Source: Marisediminitalea lipolytica (GTDB lineage: Bacteria > Pseudomonadota > Gammaproteobacteria > Enterobacterales > Alteromonadaceae). Taken from it: a stretch of DNA of 64,000 bases. This document shows positions 46,996-55,961 of this stretch, piece by piece. The stretch is taken from the NCBI RefSeq assembly GCF_001758465.1, contig NZ_MJIC01000015.1, positions 496,001-560,000 on the forward strand, given 5' to 3'. A model generated the notes under the pieces. The model searched no databases, was not told where the DNA came from, and was given only the letters and a program-made list of their open reading frames with translations. The position numbers and the translations under genes were made by a program. Within the stretch, counting starts at the first letter, position 1; the number at the start of each line of letters is the position of its first letter.

Positions 46996-48762
46996 ATGCA
47001 GAAAACTAAGACCTTTAAACTGCTGCGAACGGCTCTGCTGTCATCAGTGTTTACATTTGCTTGCTCGGTTGCTGTTGCCCAGCAAGCGCCATCGCCAACC
47101 ACCGCAGATTTACCGCTCATCGAATATGACAGCATTGAACACCCGGTGTCGGCTCGCCATGGTATGGTTGCCAGTCAAAATGCCCTGGCCACGGAGATTG
47201 GCGTAGAAATTCTGGAACAAGGCGGTAATGCGGTAGATGCTGCGGTTGCCGTAGGCTTTGCGTTGGCTGTTACCTTGCCTCGTGCCGGTAATATCTCCGG
47301 TGGCGGTTTCATGCTGGCTTATATCGCTGAAGAAGATAAATACATCGCACTGGATTATAAAGAAATGGCACCGGGTGCCGCGCACCGTAATATGTATTTG
47401 TTACCGGATGGCAGTGTAGATGAACATGCTATTCGCTCAACCCGTGCTGGCTTTGGTATTCCCGGTACGGTAGCCGCGTTTGATCTGGCGGTAAAAAAAT
47501 ACGGCACCATGACCCTTAAAGAGTTAGTGAAGCCAGCCATAAAACTGGCCAAAGAAGGCATCCGCGTTACTGACGATATGGCCTATTCGCTGAAGCGTTC
47601 TACCAAACGCCTGAGTCAGGAACCGGCGGCAATGAAAGTCTTTTTAGATGACAATGGTGTGGCGCTCAGAAGTGGTGATACCCTGATACAGTCCGATTTA
47701 GCGTGGTCGCTGGAGCAAATTGCAAAAAATGGCGCTGATGCGTTTTATAAAGGCGCCATTGCCAAAAAGTTAGTGGCTGATATGCAGGCAAACGGCGGCA
47801 TTGTTACCATGGAAGACCTCGCCAACTACAAGGTTGCCGAACGTGAGCCGCTGCGCGGCACTTACCGTGGTAAAGAGATCATCATTATGCCTCCGCCAAG
47901 CTCTGGTGGTGTGCATATCCTGCAAATGTTTAACGTGTTTGAACATTACGATATCGAATCCATGGGCCATAACTCAGCAGCCACCATTCACCTGATGAGC
48001 GAAGCTATGCGCCAGGCTTATGCCGACCGTAGTAAACACCTTGGCGACCCGGATGTTAACGATATTCCGGTTGAATGGCTGACCAGCGAAGCTTACGCTG
48101 AACAAACCATTGCGGCGATCCCGGCCGATAAAGCCAGATTGTCCAGCGAAGTTAACCCCGGCACGCCGCGTCGCCCGGAAAGCCCGGACACAACCCATTA
48201 CTCAGTAATGGATAAGTTTGGTAACGTGGTGTCGAATACCTATTCGCTGAATTACTCCTACGGCTCGGGTTTAATGGTGCCGGGTACCGGTATTCTGTTA
48301 AATAACGGTATGGACGACTTTTCTGCTAAACCCGGTTCGCCAAATGGCTATGGACTGGTGGGCGGTGAAGCCAATGCTATTAGCTCATACAAGCGTTCGT
48401 TAAGCTCTATGACGCCGGTGATCGTAGCTGCAAACGGTAAACCCTTTATGGCTACAGGCAGTCCGGGTGGCAGCCGCATTATTACCAGCGTTATGCAGGT
48501 ACTGATGAACGTAATTGACCATAAAATGAATCTGGCTGAAGCAACCCATGCGCCACGCATTCATCACCAGTGGTTACCGGATAAAGTTTATCTGGAGCCG
48601 GGGATCAGTCCTGACACCCGCGCTATTTTATCCACCATGGGGCACAGTATTGAATCTACGCCATTTACCATGGGCAGTACGCAGTCTGTGGAATACAAAG
48701 ACGGCTTCTTTTACGGTGCCGCCGATCCACGCCGACCCGGAGCAGAAGCCTTGGGCTACTAA
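46996..48762 (+). CDS. ggt: Gamma-glutamyltransferase
   Basis: 588-residue Ntn-hydrolase precursor with a signal peptide (about residues 1-27), so it acts in the periplasm. Autocleavage occurs before the first Thr of TTHYSVMDKFGNVVSNTYSLN, and the glutamate-binding GSPGGSRIITSVMQVLMN is intact. It hydrolyses gamma-glutamyl bonds (glutathione, gamma-glutamyl amides). Standing between a TonB receptor and a GltS-like transporter, it would free glutamate or an N-substituted product for uptake. Confidence 0.94.
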   Translation: MQKTKTFKLLRTALLSSVFTFACSVAVAQQAPSPTTADLPLIEYDSIEHPVSARHGMVASQNALATEIGVEILEQGGNAVDAAVAVGFALAVTLPRAGNISGGGFMLAYIAEEDKYIALDYKEMAPGAAHRNMYLLPDGSVDEHAIRSTRAGFGIPGTVAAFDLAVKKYGTMTLKELVKPAIKLAKEGIRVTDDMAYSLKRSTKRLSQEPAAMKVFLDDNGVALRSGDTLIQSDLAWSLEQIAKNGADAFYKGAIAKKLVADMQANGGIVTMEDLANYKVAEREPLRGTYRGKEIIIMPPPSSGGVHILQMFNVFEHYDIESMGHNSAATIHLMSEAMRQAYADRSKHLGDPDVNDIPVEWLTSEAYAEQTIAAIPADKARLSSEVNPGTPRRPESPDTTHYSVMDKFGNVVSNTYSLNYSYGSGLMVPGTGILLNNGMDDFSAKPGSPNGYGLVGGEANAISSYKRSLSSMTPVIVAANGKPFMATGSPGGSRIITSVMQVLMNVIDHKMNLAEATHAPRIHHQWLPDKVYLEPGISPDTRAILSTMGHSIESTPFTMGSTQSVEYKDGFFYGAADPRRPGAEALGY

Positions 48763-48834
48763 GAAAAATCAGCAGGGCTGGCTTAATGCCAGCACCCGCT
48801 GAGATTAAGTGATAAAGAATATCGGAGGTGATGT

Positions 48835-50160
48835 ATTAATATTTGGGAACTAGCCAACGATATTGGTATTGCAAGCGGTTTGATGCTGCTTTGCAAAGTG
48901 TTGCGGGTAAAAATAACGTTATTACAACGATTGTATATTCCGGTGGCATTGCTGGCGGGTTTGCTGGCGCTGGTACTGGCAAACAACGGCCTTAATGTTA
49001 TCCAGTTAAACTTTGCCAGTAGTTATGGTGGTTTGCTGATCGCAGTTATTTTTGCCTGTCTGGGGCTAACGACCCGCTTGCCCGATTACACTACCCTGAT
49101 TCAGCGCACTGGTCGACTCTGGGCGTTTAATCAAATAGTGATGGTGTCTCAGTATTTACTTGCCGTGCTGTTGGGCATGGTGCTGATTGGCATCATCTGG
49201 CCTGATTTACCCCGGGCTTTTGGTATTTTAATGCCAGCCGGGTTTATGGGCGGGCACGGCACGGCTGTCGCCGTTGGTAATACGCTGGCCGACTTAGGCT
49301 GGGACGGTGCAATGACGCTGGCGCTGACATTCGCCACCCTGGGCGTGTTTTTAGCGGTGCTGGGCGGCATGTTAATCGTTAATGTTCTGTCCCGCCTGGG
49401 TGTGATCACCCATGTGCGAAAATTCGAAGAGCTGGAGCTGCATTTTCGGCAAGGTTTAATTCCGCATAACGAGCGGGAAAGCCTTGGTGTCGAAACTGTT
49501 TCCTCGGCATCAATCAATACCTTCACCCTGCACTTTGCTTTAATTGGTCTGGTTATCCTGCTGGCTTACCATTTGTCGGCGGTGCTGTCGTCGGCCGGGC
49601 AGTGGGTCTCGGTACCGGTGTTTGCCTGTGCCTTTTTAATCGGCTATGGCTTACGCATCCTGTTGAATAAAACAGGCTATCTGACCCATTTTGACAGTCG
49701 CATTTTTCAGATGGGCGCCGGTTCCGCCACCGATTATCTGGTATTTTTTGGTATAGCTTCTATTAAAATCAGCCTGGTGATTGACTATTTTGCGCCGCTG
49801 TTAACGGTGTTTGTGGCGGGGATTGCCCTGTGTTTGTTTTTGACCTTTGTTGTAGCCCCCTGGTTGTTTGGTGATGAATGGGTTGAAAAGGGCGTGTTTT
49901 CCTGGGGCTGGATGACCGGCACTGTGGCAATGGGAATTTTACTGCTGCGCGTGGTCGACCCGAAAAGTCAGTCCAAAGTACTCGACGACTACGCGATAGC
50001 CTATGTGCCCACGTCGGTTCTGGAAATTTTACTTATCGCCCTGCTTCCCGGCCTGGTGATGACCGGTGAAGCGTGGCTTGCTATAGGGGCGTTAACAGCC
50101 TACCTGGCGCTGGTGTCACTTATCAGCCTTAAACTCAGAAAGCATGGTCAAAAGGCGTAG
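48835..50160 (+). CDS. GltS-like sodium/glutamate symporter with probable ATT start
   Basis: 441-residue membrane protein with 10-12 helices and the GltS hallmarks MPAGFMGGHGTAVAVGNTLADLGWDG and GAGSATDYLVFFGIASI. The ATG/TTG region at 48880 has no ribosome site and would remove part of helix 1. In the same frame, an ATT at 48835 lies 6 bases after a perfect GGAGG (48824-48828) and gives an N-terminus (NIWELANDIGIASGLMLL) typical of the family, so I place the start there. Upstream is an in-frame stop at 48829. Transport of glutamate or a relative fits the neighbouring ggt. Confidence 0.82.
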   Translation: MNIWELANDIGIASGLMLLCKVLRVKITLLQRLYIPVALLAGLLALVLANNGLNVIQLNFASSYGGLLIAVIFACLGLTTRLPDYTTLIQRTGRLWAFNQIVMVSQYLLAVLLGMVLIGIIWPDLPRAFGILMPAGFMGGHGTAVAVGNTLADLGWDGAMTLALTFATLGVFLAVLGGMLIVNVLSRLGVITHVRKFEELELHFRQGLIPHNERESLGVETVSSASINTFTLHFALIGLVILLAYHLSAVLSSAGQWVSVPVFACAFLIGYGLRILLNKTGYLTHFDSRIFQMGAGSATDYLVFFGIASIKISLVIDYFAPLLTVFVAGIALCLFLTFVVAPWLFGDEWVEKGVFSWGWMTGTVAMGILLLRVVDPKSQSKVLDDYAIAYVPTSVLEILLIALLPGLVMTGEAWLAIGALTAYLALVSLISLKLRKHGQKA

Positions 50161-52175
50161 CTTACTGCCGCTCTGAGAGTGCGCGGCTCGATGGGATGAT
50201 AATGCAGGTCGTCTGTGCCCTGAGTGGGTTCTCCGGGCAGGCGGCTGGCATACCAGTAGTCAATGTCGTGGTCGTTACTGTCGAACAGGTTGAGCACGGA
50301 TAAACTGGTTTGCCATTGCGAGGTTTCATACACCAGACTGGCATTTACCACGGTAAAGGTTTCAGACTGGTGCGTTTTAAAACTGTCCAGCGTGCGTTTA
50401 CCAAAGTAACGCAGGCGTACATCGCTGCGCCAGTCATCGTTCATTTGCCAGTTAAGGCCCAGGCTCGCCACAACAGGCAGTGAGCCTTCAATATGCCGCC
50501 CTTCGCCCTCTTCATCTTCACGATATTGTGAGTCAGTCCAGGCCAGTTCCAGGTCGGTGGTCAGGTTAGCGGTAAACCAGTAATACACCGAAAGCTCTAC
50601 TCCCCGGCGTTGTGACGCCCGGCTGGCTTCGGTGTTACCGGCATCGCCGACAAACACCAGTTCGGAATCGTTATTAAGATACCAAAGCGACAGTGATGCG
50701 TTGTAGTAGCGATATCGTGCTACACGTAAACCTATTTCTGCACCTTCGCCGCGTACCAAAAGATCAACCGGATTTGTGACTTCGCCAGAAGCCGGATCAA
50801 TACGTATTACTGCGCCGCGAGCATCGTTAGAATGAAACGATTGGCCAGCATTAAAGTAGGCTTGCCATGCATCATTGATAATGTAGCTAATGCCCGCTTT
50901 CAGGCTGGTGATATGGTCGCTGTCGTCACCGCTGTTTTGTTCATTGTCGCTGTTTACATCGACCGCCAGGTAATCATGACGGATATCGGCATGGGCTGTC
51001 AGGTTGTCGGTAAGGTCTGCATCCAGCTGTAAAAATCCTGCCACTGAATATTCATTCACGCTATCGCGACGAACCGTGCCGAGCCGCTCCCGCTGGTCGG
51101 TGGCGTACAGTCCGACTTCACGGATATCATCGAACCGCGTTTCCAGCCCGGCGATAAGATGAAAGTGCGTATCACCCACCGATGCGGAATAAAAGCGTGA
51201 AACGCTGCCGCCATAGAGGGTTCGTTCATCCACCTGCTCAAACTGATCACCACGTTCAGGATTTTCAAGGTAGTAGGTAAAGTTAGAAAACAGATTCAGT
51301 CTGGAAGAAACAGCGTAAGCATTCACTAACCAGTCAGCGTTTTGCCAGTTAAGTGACAGACTGTAGCGGCTGGAATCCCCCCCTAAAGTGTTATCAATGG
51401 AGCCAAGCTCATCTATCAGACCTTGTTGTACCGCCCGCAGGGGGATTTGGTCGGCGGCATCCCACTGGTTGTCATAGCCTAACAAGGTCACATGTAACAC
51501 GCTGTCGCTGGTGGCTTTTCGATAGCGGGCAAAAACACTGGCCTTGCCAATATCTTCGTTAATATCGGTCCAGGGGCCATCGTATTGTTGCCATTCACCG
51601 CCCAGGGCCAGACTATCGTCACCTACTGCGATATTGGTTGCGGCAACGGTACGAAGATAGCCATTTTCACCTACTTCAAGTTTTGCAAAGGGCTTTGCGA
51701 AGGATGACACCAGCGCAAAGTTAGCCGCGCCTGCAACAGAGAAATCCCCCTGCGTTGCCCGGTACGGGCCTTTCTGGTAATTAATTTGTTGAATAAATTC
51801 AGGCGTGATGAAGTTGAGATCGGAATAGCCCTGACCATGGCCATGAGTACGCATATTAACCGGCATGCCATCAAGTGTAATGCTGAAGTCGGTGCCGTGA
51901 TCAAGGTTAAACCCGCGTAAAAAATACTGGTTAGCCTTGCCCGAACCGCTGTGCTGGGTTACCACCATTCCGGGTACAAACTCCAGGATTTCGCCCGCGC
52001 GTAACAGGGGGCGCTGGGCAATATCGCCTGCGCCGATAACGCCCTCTGAGGCAGAAATAGACTCACCGATGAGATCGCTTTGTTTGCCAAATACCACCAC
52101 TCTCTCGATATGCGGGCCATCGGCCAGGGTTGGGCAGGCCAGCAACAGAGAACAACAACTAACTAGATATTTCAA
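50148..52175 (-). CDS. TonB-dependent outer-membrane receptor (second)
   Basis: 675-residue receptor with a signal peptide (about 1-18), a short TonB box region HIERVVVFGKQSD, plug with RAGEILEFVPGMVVTQHSG and FLRGFNLDHGTDFSITLDGMP, and a barrel ending RAAVSYAF. The plug sequence resembles receptors of the OAR/CirA-like type without pointing to a ligand. Translation seems to start at TTG (52175) with a weak GAAG site. Its 3' end overlaps the GltS-like gene by 13 bases. Upstream there is only a weak GATAA-like element, so iron control is not established. Confidence 0.88.
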   Translation of the reverse strand: MKYLVSCCSLLLACPTLADGPHIERVVVFGKQSDLIGESISASEGVIGAGDIAQRPLLRAGEILEFVPGMVVTQHSGSGKANQYFLRGFNLDHGTDFSITLDGMPVNMRTHGHGQGYSDLNFITPEFIQQINYQKGPYRATQGDFSVAGAANFALVSSFAKPFAKLEVGENGYLRTVAATNIAVGDDSLALGGEWQQYDGPWTDINEDIGKASVFARYRKATSDSVLHVTLLGYDNQWDAADQIPLRAVQQGLIDELGSIDNTLGGDSSRYSLSLNWQNADWLVNAYAVSSRLNLFSNFTYYLENPERGDQFEQVDERTLYGGSVSRFYSASVGDTHFHLIAGLETRFDDIREVGLYATDQRERLGTVRRDSVNEYSVAGFLQLDADLTDNLTAHADIRHDYLAVDVNSDNEQNSGDDSDHITSLKAGISYIINDAWQAYFNAGQSFHSNDARGAVIRIDPASGEVTNPVDLLVRGEGAEIGLRVARYRYYNASLSLWYLNNDSELVFVGDAGNTEASRASQRRGVELSVYYWFTANLTTDLELAWTDSQYREDEEGEGRHIEGSLPVVASLGLNWQMNDDWRSDVRLRYFGKRTLDSFKTHQSETFTVVNASLVYETSQWQTSLSVLNLFDSNDHDIDYWYASRLPGEPTQGTDDLHYHPIEPRTLRAAVSYAF

Positions 52176-52397
52176 AGCTTCAACTCATAAACAGGTATGT
52201 GACAATGATAACTTGTTCAGTTGCTGTTTGGCGGTGGTATCGATAAGCCGTAATCATTGTGCGGTAACAAGAGTTAACGGGGGATATTTGTTCGGCATTT
52301 GACGGAGAATTAGCCTGATGAGTATTTTTCAAAAAGCGTTATTTCTTGGCTTAACCAAATAATAATGCAGACACTATTATTGCCTTGAGGCTTCTTT

Positions 52398-53462
52398 CTA
52401 CTCTTCCGAAGGACGTTTTAAAAGGTTTAACAGATCAGGCATTTTAAAACCGCCAAAGTTACAATCCGGACCCGTATGTACTTTCGCCTGATCACCTATC
52501 ATCAGTTGCGTTTCAGCTTCCCTGTGGACCTCAACCCAGGCAATATCAGTATCAATCATGTCAGAGACAATACCTTGAAAGTCGTATTGTACGGTATCAA
52601 TTATCAGTTCACCGCCGAGATAATTGCGCTTTAAAAACCTTCTTGCAAAATCGATTTTCTGCCCTGCTTTCAATTTTTGTTTAGTTCCCAAAGATATTTT
52701 CACCAAGTGTATATCGCCTTTTTTTCGATAGTCTAATACATATCCGGGCTGGCTAAATATGTGCTGAACCTCAGGCATGACTAAACCGATTGCGTTGTTG
52801 GCGGCCTGTGACGTTAAGTTAAACGTGTCGTCCTCACCTAGCGGACATTTTTCGTTGCTGGTAGCCAAGGTGGTTGTTTCGGTGCCCTCCAATATCAGTG
52901 TTGCTATTATTTTAAAAGTCGATAAGTCATATATCGTCACTTTGCCTGTTACCGCTGCATGGAAACGGCAACTGGCCGAAGAGTGCTGGGGTAGTCCGTC
53001 AACGGTCGAGTTTGCTGCCGGTGAAAAAGTTTGTGAAAGACTCACGGTTTGTAATGTCGGTAAGATTGCGGCATCGGCAACGTCGATAATCGGGCCGGGG
53101 TGTTTATCGGTTGCTTTAGCGTCTTCTATATCATCTAGCAGCTTAGTTACCCTGTCGGAGTCAACTACTTTAAGGTCCGCTTCCCGTAGACTTTTATCCA
53201 GTTGCAACAAAAAGTGGTGTATGAGGTTAGTGTTGATGCCAGCATTAGTCCCGGTGGTGACAGGCAACACGATAAGCGATTTCTGCTTGCCTTGTAATTC
53301 TGTCAGTGAAGGTTGAACCTCGGCCATAGGGATATTGACCTGGTAACTAACTACGCTAAAAACGCCTGGCGATTTCTCGGATATGGTGGTGGTCGAGCAG
53401 CCGAAAATTACAGATACCGTAAAAATGGCGGCTGCTAATGACATTCTTAATGGCATACCCAT
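52398..53462 (-). CDS. Lipoprotein of unknown function
   Basis: 354-residue protein with a lipoprotein signal (MGMPLRMSLAAAIFTVSVIFGC, acylated Cys22). The body has a region like outer-membrane assembly or curli-type lipoproteins (IVLPVTTGTNAGINTNLIHHFLLQLDKSL, then DSDRVTKLLDDIEDA), but I do not recognise a defined family. Three later cysteines (CRFH, EKCPLG, DCNFGG) could form disulfides. A strong AAGGAGAG site precedes the ATG. It is divergent from the arginine deiminase gene across 349 bases. Confidence 0.75.
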   Translation of the reverse strand: MGMPLRMSLAAAIFTVSVIFGCSTTTISEKSPGVFSVVSYQVNIPMAEVQPSLTELQGKQKSLIVLPVTTGTNAGINTNLIHHFLLQLDKSLREADLKVVDSDRVTKLLDDIEDAKATDKHPGPIIDVADAAILPTLQTVSLSQTFSPAANSTVDGLPQHSSASCRFHAAVTGKVTIYDLSTFKIIATLILEGTETTTLATSNEKCPLGEDDTFNLTSQAANNAIGLVMPEVQHIFSQPGYVLDYRKKGDIHLVKISLGTKQKLKAGQKIDFARRFLKRNYLGGELIIDTVQYDFQGIVSDMIDTDIAWVEVHREAETQLMIGDQAKVHTGPDCNFGGFKMPDLLNLLKRPSEE

Positions 53463-53811
53463 ACAACTCTCCTTGTTGTTTTTCGGGCTCTTAGTACGAT
53501 TTGCACCGGCGCTAGTAGGTCATTTTCTCGCAGTGATTCCGCTTTGTCACTCCCCCTGTTTTAAAAACAGACGGTAATGTGATATATCATTTTGAAGTCT
53601 GTTTAACATGCCTAAAAACAACAAGAACGCGCGTTAATCAACAAGCACACTATAAAGTCAGGGTTATGGCTAAGCCACCACGGTGCTCCAACTCTTCATA
53701 CCCCTCAATGGTTATATACACGCACTGAGCGTTTTATTAAGGTTAACTATGCATGTTAGATAGCGGTAAACGCGACATCTCATTCACTACAGGTAAAAGA
53801 AGAAATCCAGG
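53463..53811. other. Divergent intergenic region, lipoprotein / arginine deiminase
   Basis: 349 bases without a credible gene. One palindrome, CTGTTTTAAAAACAG, lies near 53557-53571. The promoters of both flanking genes must be here; I could not assign them with confidence. Confidence 0.4.
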
Positions 53812-55611
53812 ATGAACAATAATTTCAGTAAATTAACCTTAGCCATTTTAGGCGCCTCTTTTATGTTGGTTGCCTGCGACGGTGCGCCTACTGCGCAAGA
53901 GTCCGTTAGCTCGACTTTTATTCTTGGCGACTCGAATCGTGATGGTATGGTTGATATTGCCGGAACCAGCGATATAACGGACAAACACCAGGCGAGTATC
54001 ATCGCCGGCGCGATTGTGTTGCCAAATATCGGTGATAGTGAAAATCGCTGTGCAGATTCAGGTTCTGCCTTGTCAGATGAAGCGCTGGAAGCCTGTCATG
54101 ATGCACAGGACAATACCCCACGTGCTAGCCAGAACTTTGCACCAGTCAGGTTATTAGCCTTACCAGAAGGCACTCAATCGGCCAGTATTAGTGTTAATGC
54201 CAGCAGTAAAGCCCAAACACGCGTATTTATTCAACGTAACAGCAAGTGGCAATACCTGGAGTCTGGTGCCGCATTTACCGCAGAGGAAATTAAACGGGGT
54301 GCTACACTGGGCGTGGATGCCAGGGATGTGGTCAGAGACAGCCAGCAGTGGGATGGTGTAATTGAACTTACTGTCACAGCGGAAACAGCGCAGGGAACTC
54401 AACAGGATTCGCTGATGATGCAGGTTGCACCCGTAGTGACGTTTAACCATACCGAAGATGCCGACATTGTACTGTCATCTGAGTCGGGCGATAGTGCTAA
54501 TCACCAAGGCTTTATTAAAGACTTGCGCGCCGGTGTTGCCGCCTCCGGGCTTGGTGAGCCGGTAAAAATAATGACAACAACCGACAACTGGGCTCAGGAC
54601 TATGTTGAGTTTGGCTATGTGTCTATGCCTAAACCTGACGGCGAACATGCAGTGATTAAGATTGCGCTTCGTTCATCTCAGCCGGGCCGGGTTGGTGGCC
54701 GGGCGGTGTTTGATTTTAAAGGGCCGGGATTCGGCGCGGTTCAATTAGGTGGTGTGGGCTATCACCAGGTTGATTCGTTTGGCAACCTGGAAACTGTACC
54801 GCCCTATTCACTGAATGGCGTCACCTATCCGGTAGGCAGAATTATTTATGGTGATGCCGGGGATGGTATTTCGCCGCATAAAGACTGGCGTACTTTCTTC
54901 GCGAGCCAGAAAGTGCAGGATCCTATCGTACTGGATACGTCATGGTTAGCAATCGGGCATGTGGATGAATTTGTGCAGTTTGTGCCTGCCGATACACCGC
55001 GTGGCTGGAAAATGACGATCCTTAGTCCGAAAGCCTTAATTGCTATATTAAAACAGGCCCAGGCGGACGGTTATGGTGATGTAAAAGCGTACTCAAAGGC
55101 TGATTACTCCGATAAAACCATCAATGATTTACTCAGCAATGCTAAGTTAATGGAAGATAATCAGTTTGCCCAGGCAAAAATTGACGAAAACAGAGCGCTA
55201 CTGGTACGTGAGCTCGGCCTTAGCGATGATGAAATTATAGAGATCCCGGGGATAGTAAAACAGGCATTTGTCGACCCGGAAGACCTGCGTGATTTTCAGC
55301 TAATCGATTACGTCCAGCCAGCCGCTGATATGGAAATAACCTATGGCCCGGGCAGGCTGCTTTCAGCTCACCCTGGTGCTATTAATGGTATTGTCATTGA
55401 CGAGCACAACTATATTGCGCCTAAACAATTTGGTCCGGTTATCGAGGGTAGCGATATTTTACAGCAGGCGGTCACTTCTGCGTATCAGTCCGCAGGCCTG
55501 AAAGTGCATTACATCGACGACTGGCTTACCCACCATGCGATAGCCGGTGAGGTTCACTGCGGAACTAATACCATTCGCGAAATCGGCAGTCTCTGGTGGC
55601 GCACAAAGTAA
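53812..55611 (+). CDS. Exported protein-arginine deiminase (animal PAD type)
   Basis: 599-residue lipoprotein (lipobox LVAC, Cys22) whose C-terminal two thirds match vertebrate PADs that convert protein arginine to citrulline. Catalytic residues of human PAD4 have equivalents: Asp263 (NWAQDYVEFGY), His383 and Asp385 (GHVDEFVQFVPA), Cys583 (GEVHCGTN). Calcium ligands are also kept: Gln262, Glu266, and DSFGNLE at 321-327. An EF-type loop DSNRDGMVD (40-48) and a middle immunoglobulin-like PAD_M region precede the catalytic domain. It is unrelated in type to the ArcA/PPAD deiminases. It is followed by its own terminator and appears to be a single-gene unit. Confidence 0.93.
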   Translation: MNNNFSKLTLAILGASFMLVACDGAPTAQESVSSTFILGDSNRDGMVDIAGTSDITDKHQASIIAGAIVLPNIGDSENRCADSGSALSDEALEACHDAQDNTPRASQNFAPVRLLALPEGTQSASISVNASSKAQTRVFIQRNSKWQYLESGAAFTAEEIKRGATLGVDARDVVRDSQQWDGVIELTVTAETAQGTQQDSLMMQVAPVVTFNHTEDADIVLSSESGDSANHQGFIKDLRAGVAASGLGEPVKIMTTTDNWAQDYVEFGYVSMPKPDGEHAVIKIALRSSQPGRVGGRAVFDFKGPGFGAVQLGGVGYHQVDSFGNLETVPPYSLNGVTYPVGRIIYGDAGDGISPHKDWRTFFASQKVQDPIVLDTSWLAIGHVDEFVQFVPADTPRGWKMTILSPKALIAILKQAQADGYGDVKAYSKADYSDKTINDLLSNAKLMEDNQFAQAKIDENRALLVRELGLSDDEIIEIPGIVKQAFVDPEDLRDFQLIDYVQPAADMEITYGPGRLLSAHPGAINGIVIDEHNYIAPKQFGPVIEGSDILQQAVTSAYQSAGLKVHYIDDWLTHHAIAGEVHCGTNTIREIGSLWWRTK

Positions 55612-55671
55612 TACGACTAATCACTACATTAGCTTGCTTTTAACGGGAAGCTCTTAATAACTTGTAGGTAC

Positions 55672-55704
55672 AAATCCCTGTTCAGACGTAACAGGGATTT
55701 TTTT
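55672..55704 (+). terminator. Intrinsic terminator of the arginine deiminase gene
   Basis: Stem AAATCCCTGTT/AACAGGGATTT with a 7-base loop and a run of T, about 60 bases after the stop codon. Confidence 0.92.
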
Positions 55705-55961
55705 GCCTTTAAAAAGTCGTCAAGAATTGTACGTCAACATCCGGATTAGAAGAGACTTTACCAATCTGTTGCTGTGGTTCTGACCTGGATGACTAAGCTA
55801 TTGCCGCTATCTGTTCGAATCCGGTAAGAAATTTTTACTAGCATGCTATTTGTCTTCGGTAATACGGGATTGTCAGATATAGCGTTGTCAGTATTGGTAG
55901 TTGAACATCGCAAAAACTCCCATTAATGTGTGAGTAATAACTAATACTTGTAAGACAACCA

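Noticed and set aside
46817..47206. Plus-strand ORF across the end of the TonB receptor and the start of ggt
   Set aside because: Overlaps two well-defined genes in another frame; no supporting signals.
52176..52397. Fur box upstream of the second TonB receptor
   Set aside because: Only a short AATGATAA-like match; too weak against the 19-base Fur consensus to claim.
52777..53316. Plus-strand ORF of 179 codons opposite the lipoprotein gene
   Set aside because: The minus-strand frame has a ribosome site and a clear lipoprotein signal; the plus frame has neither.
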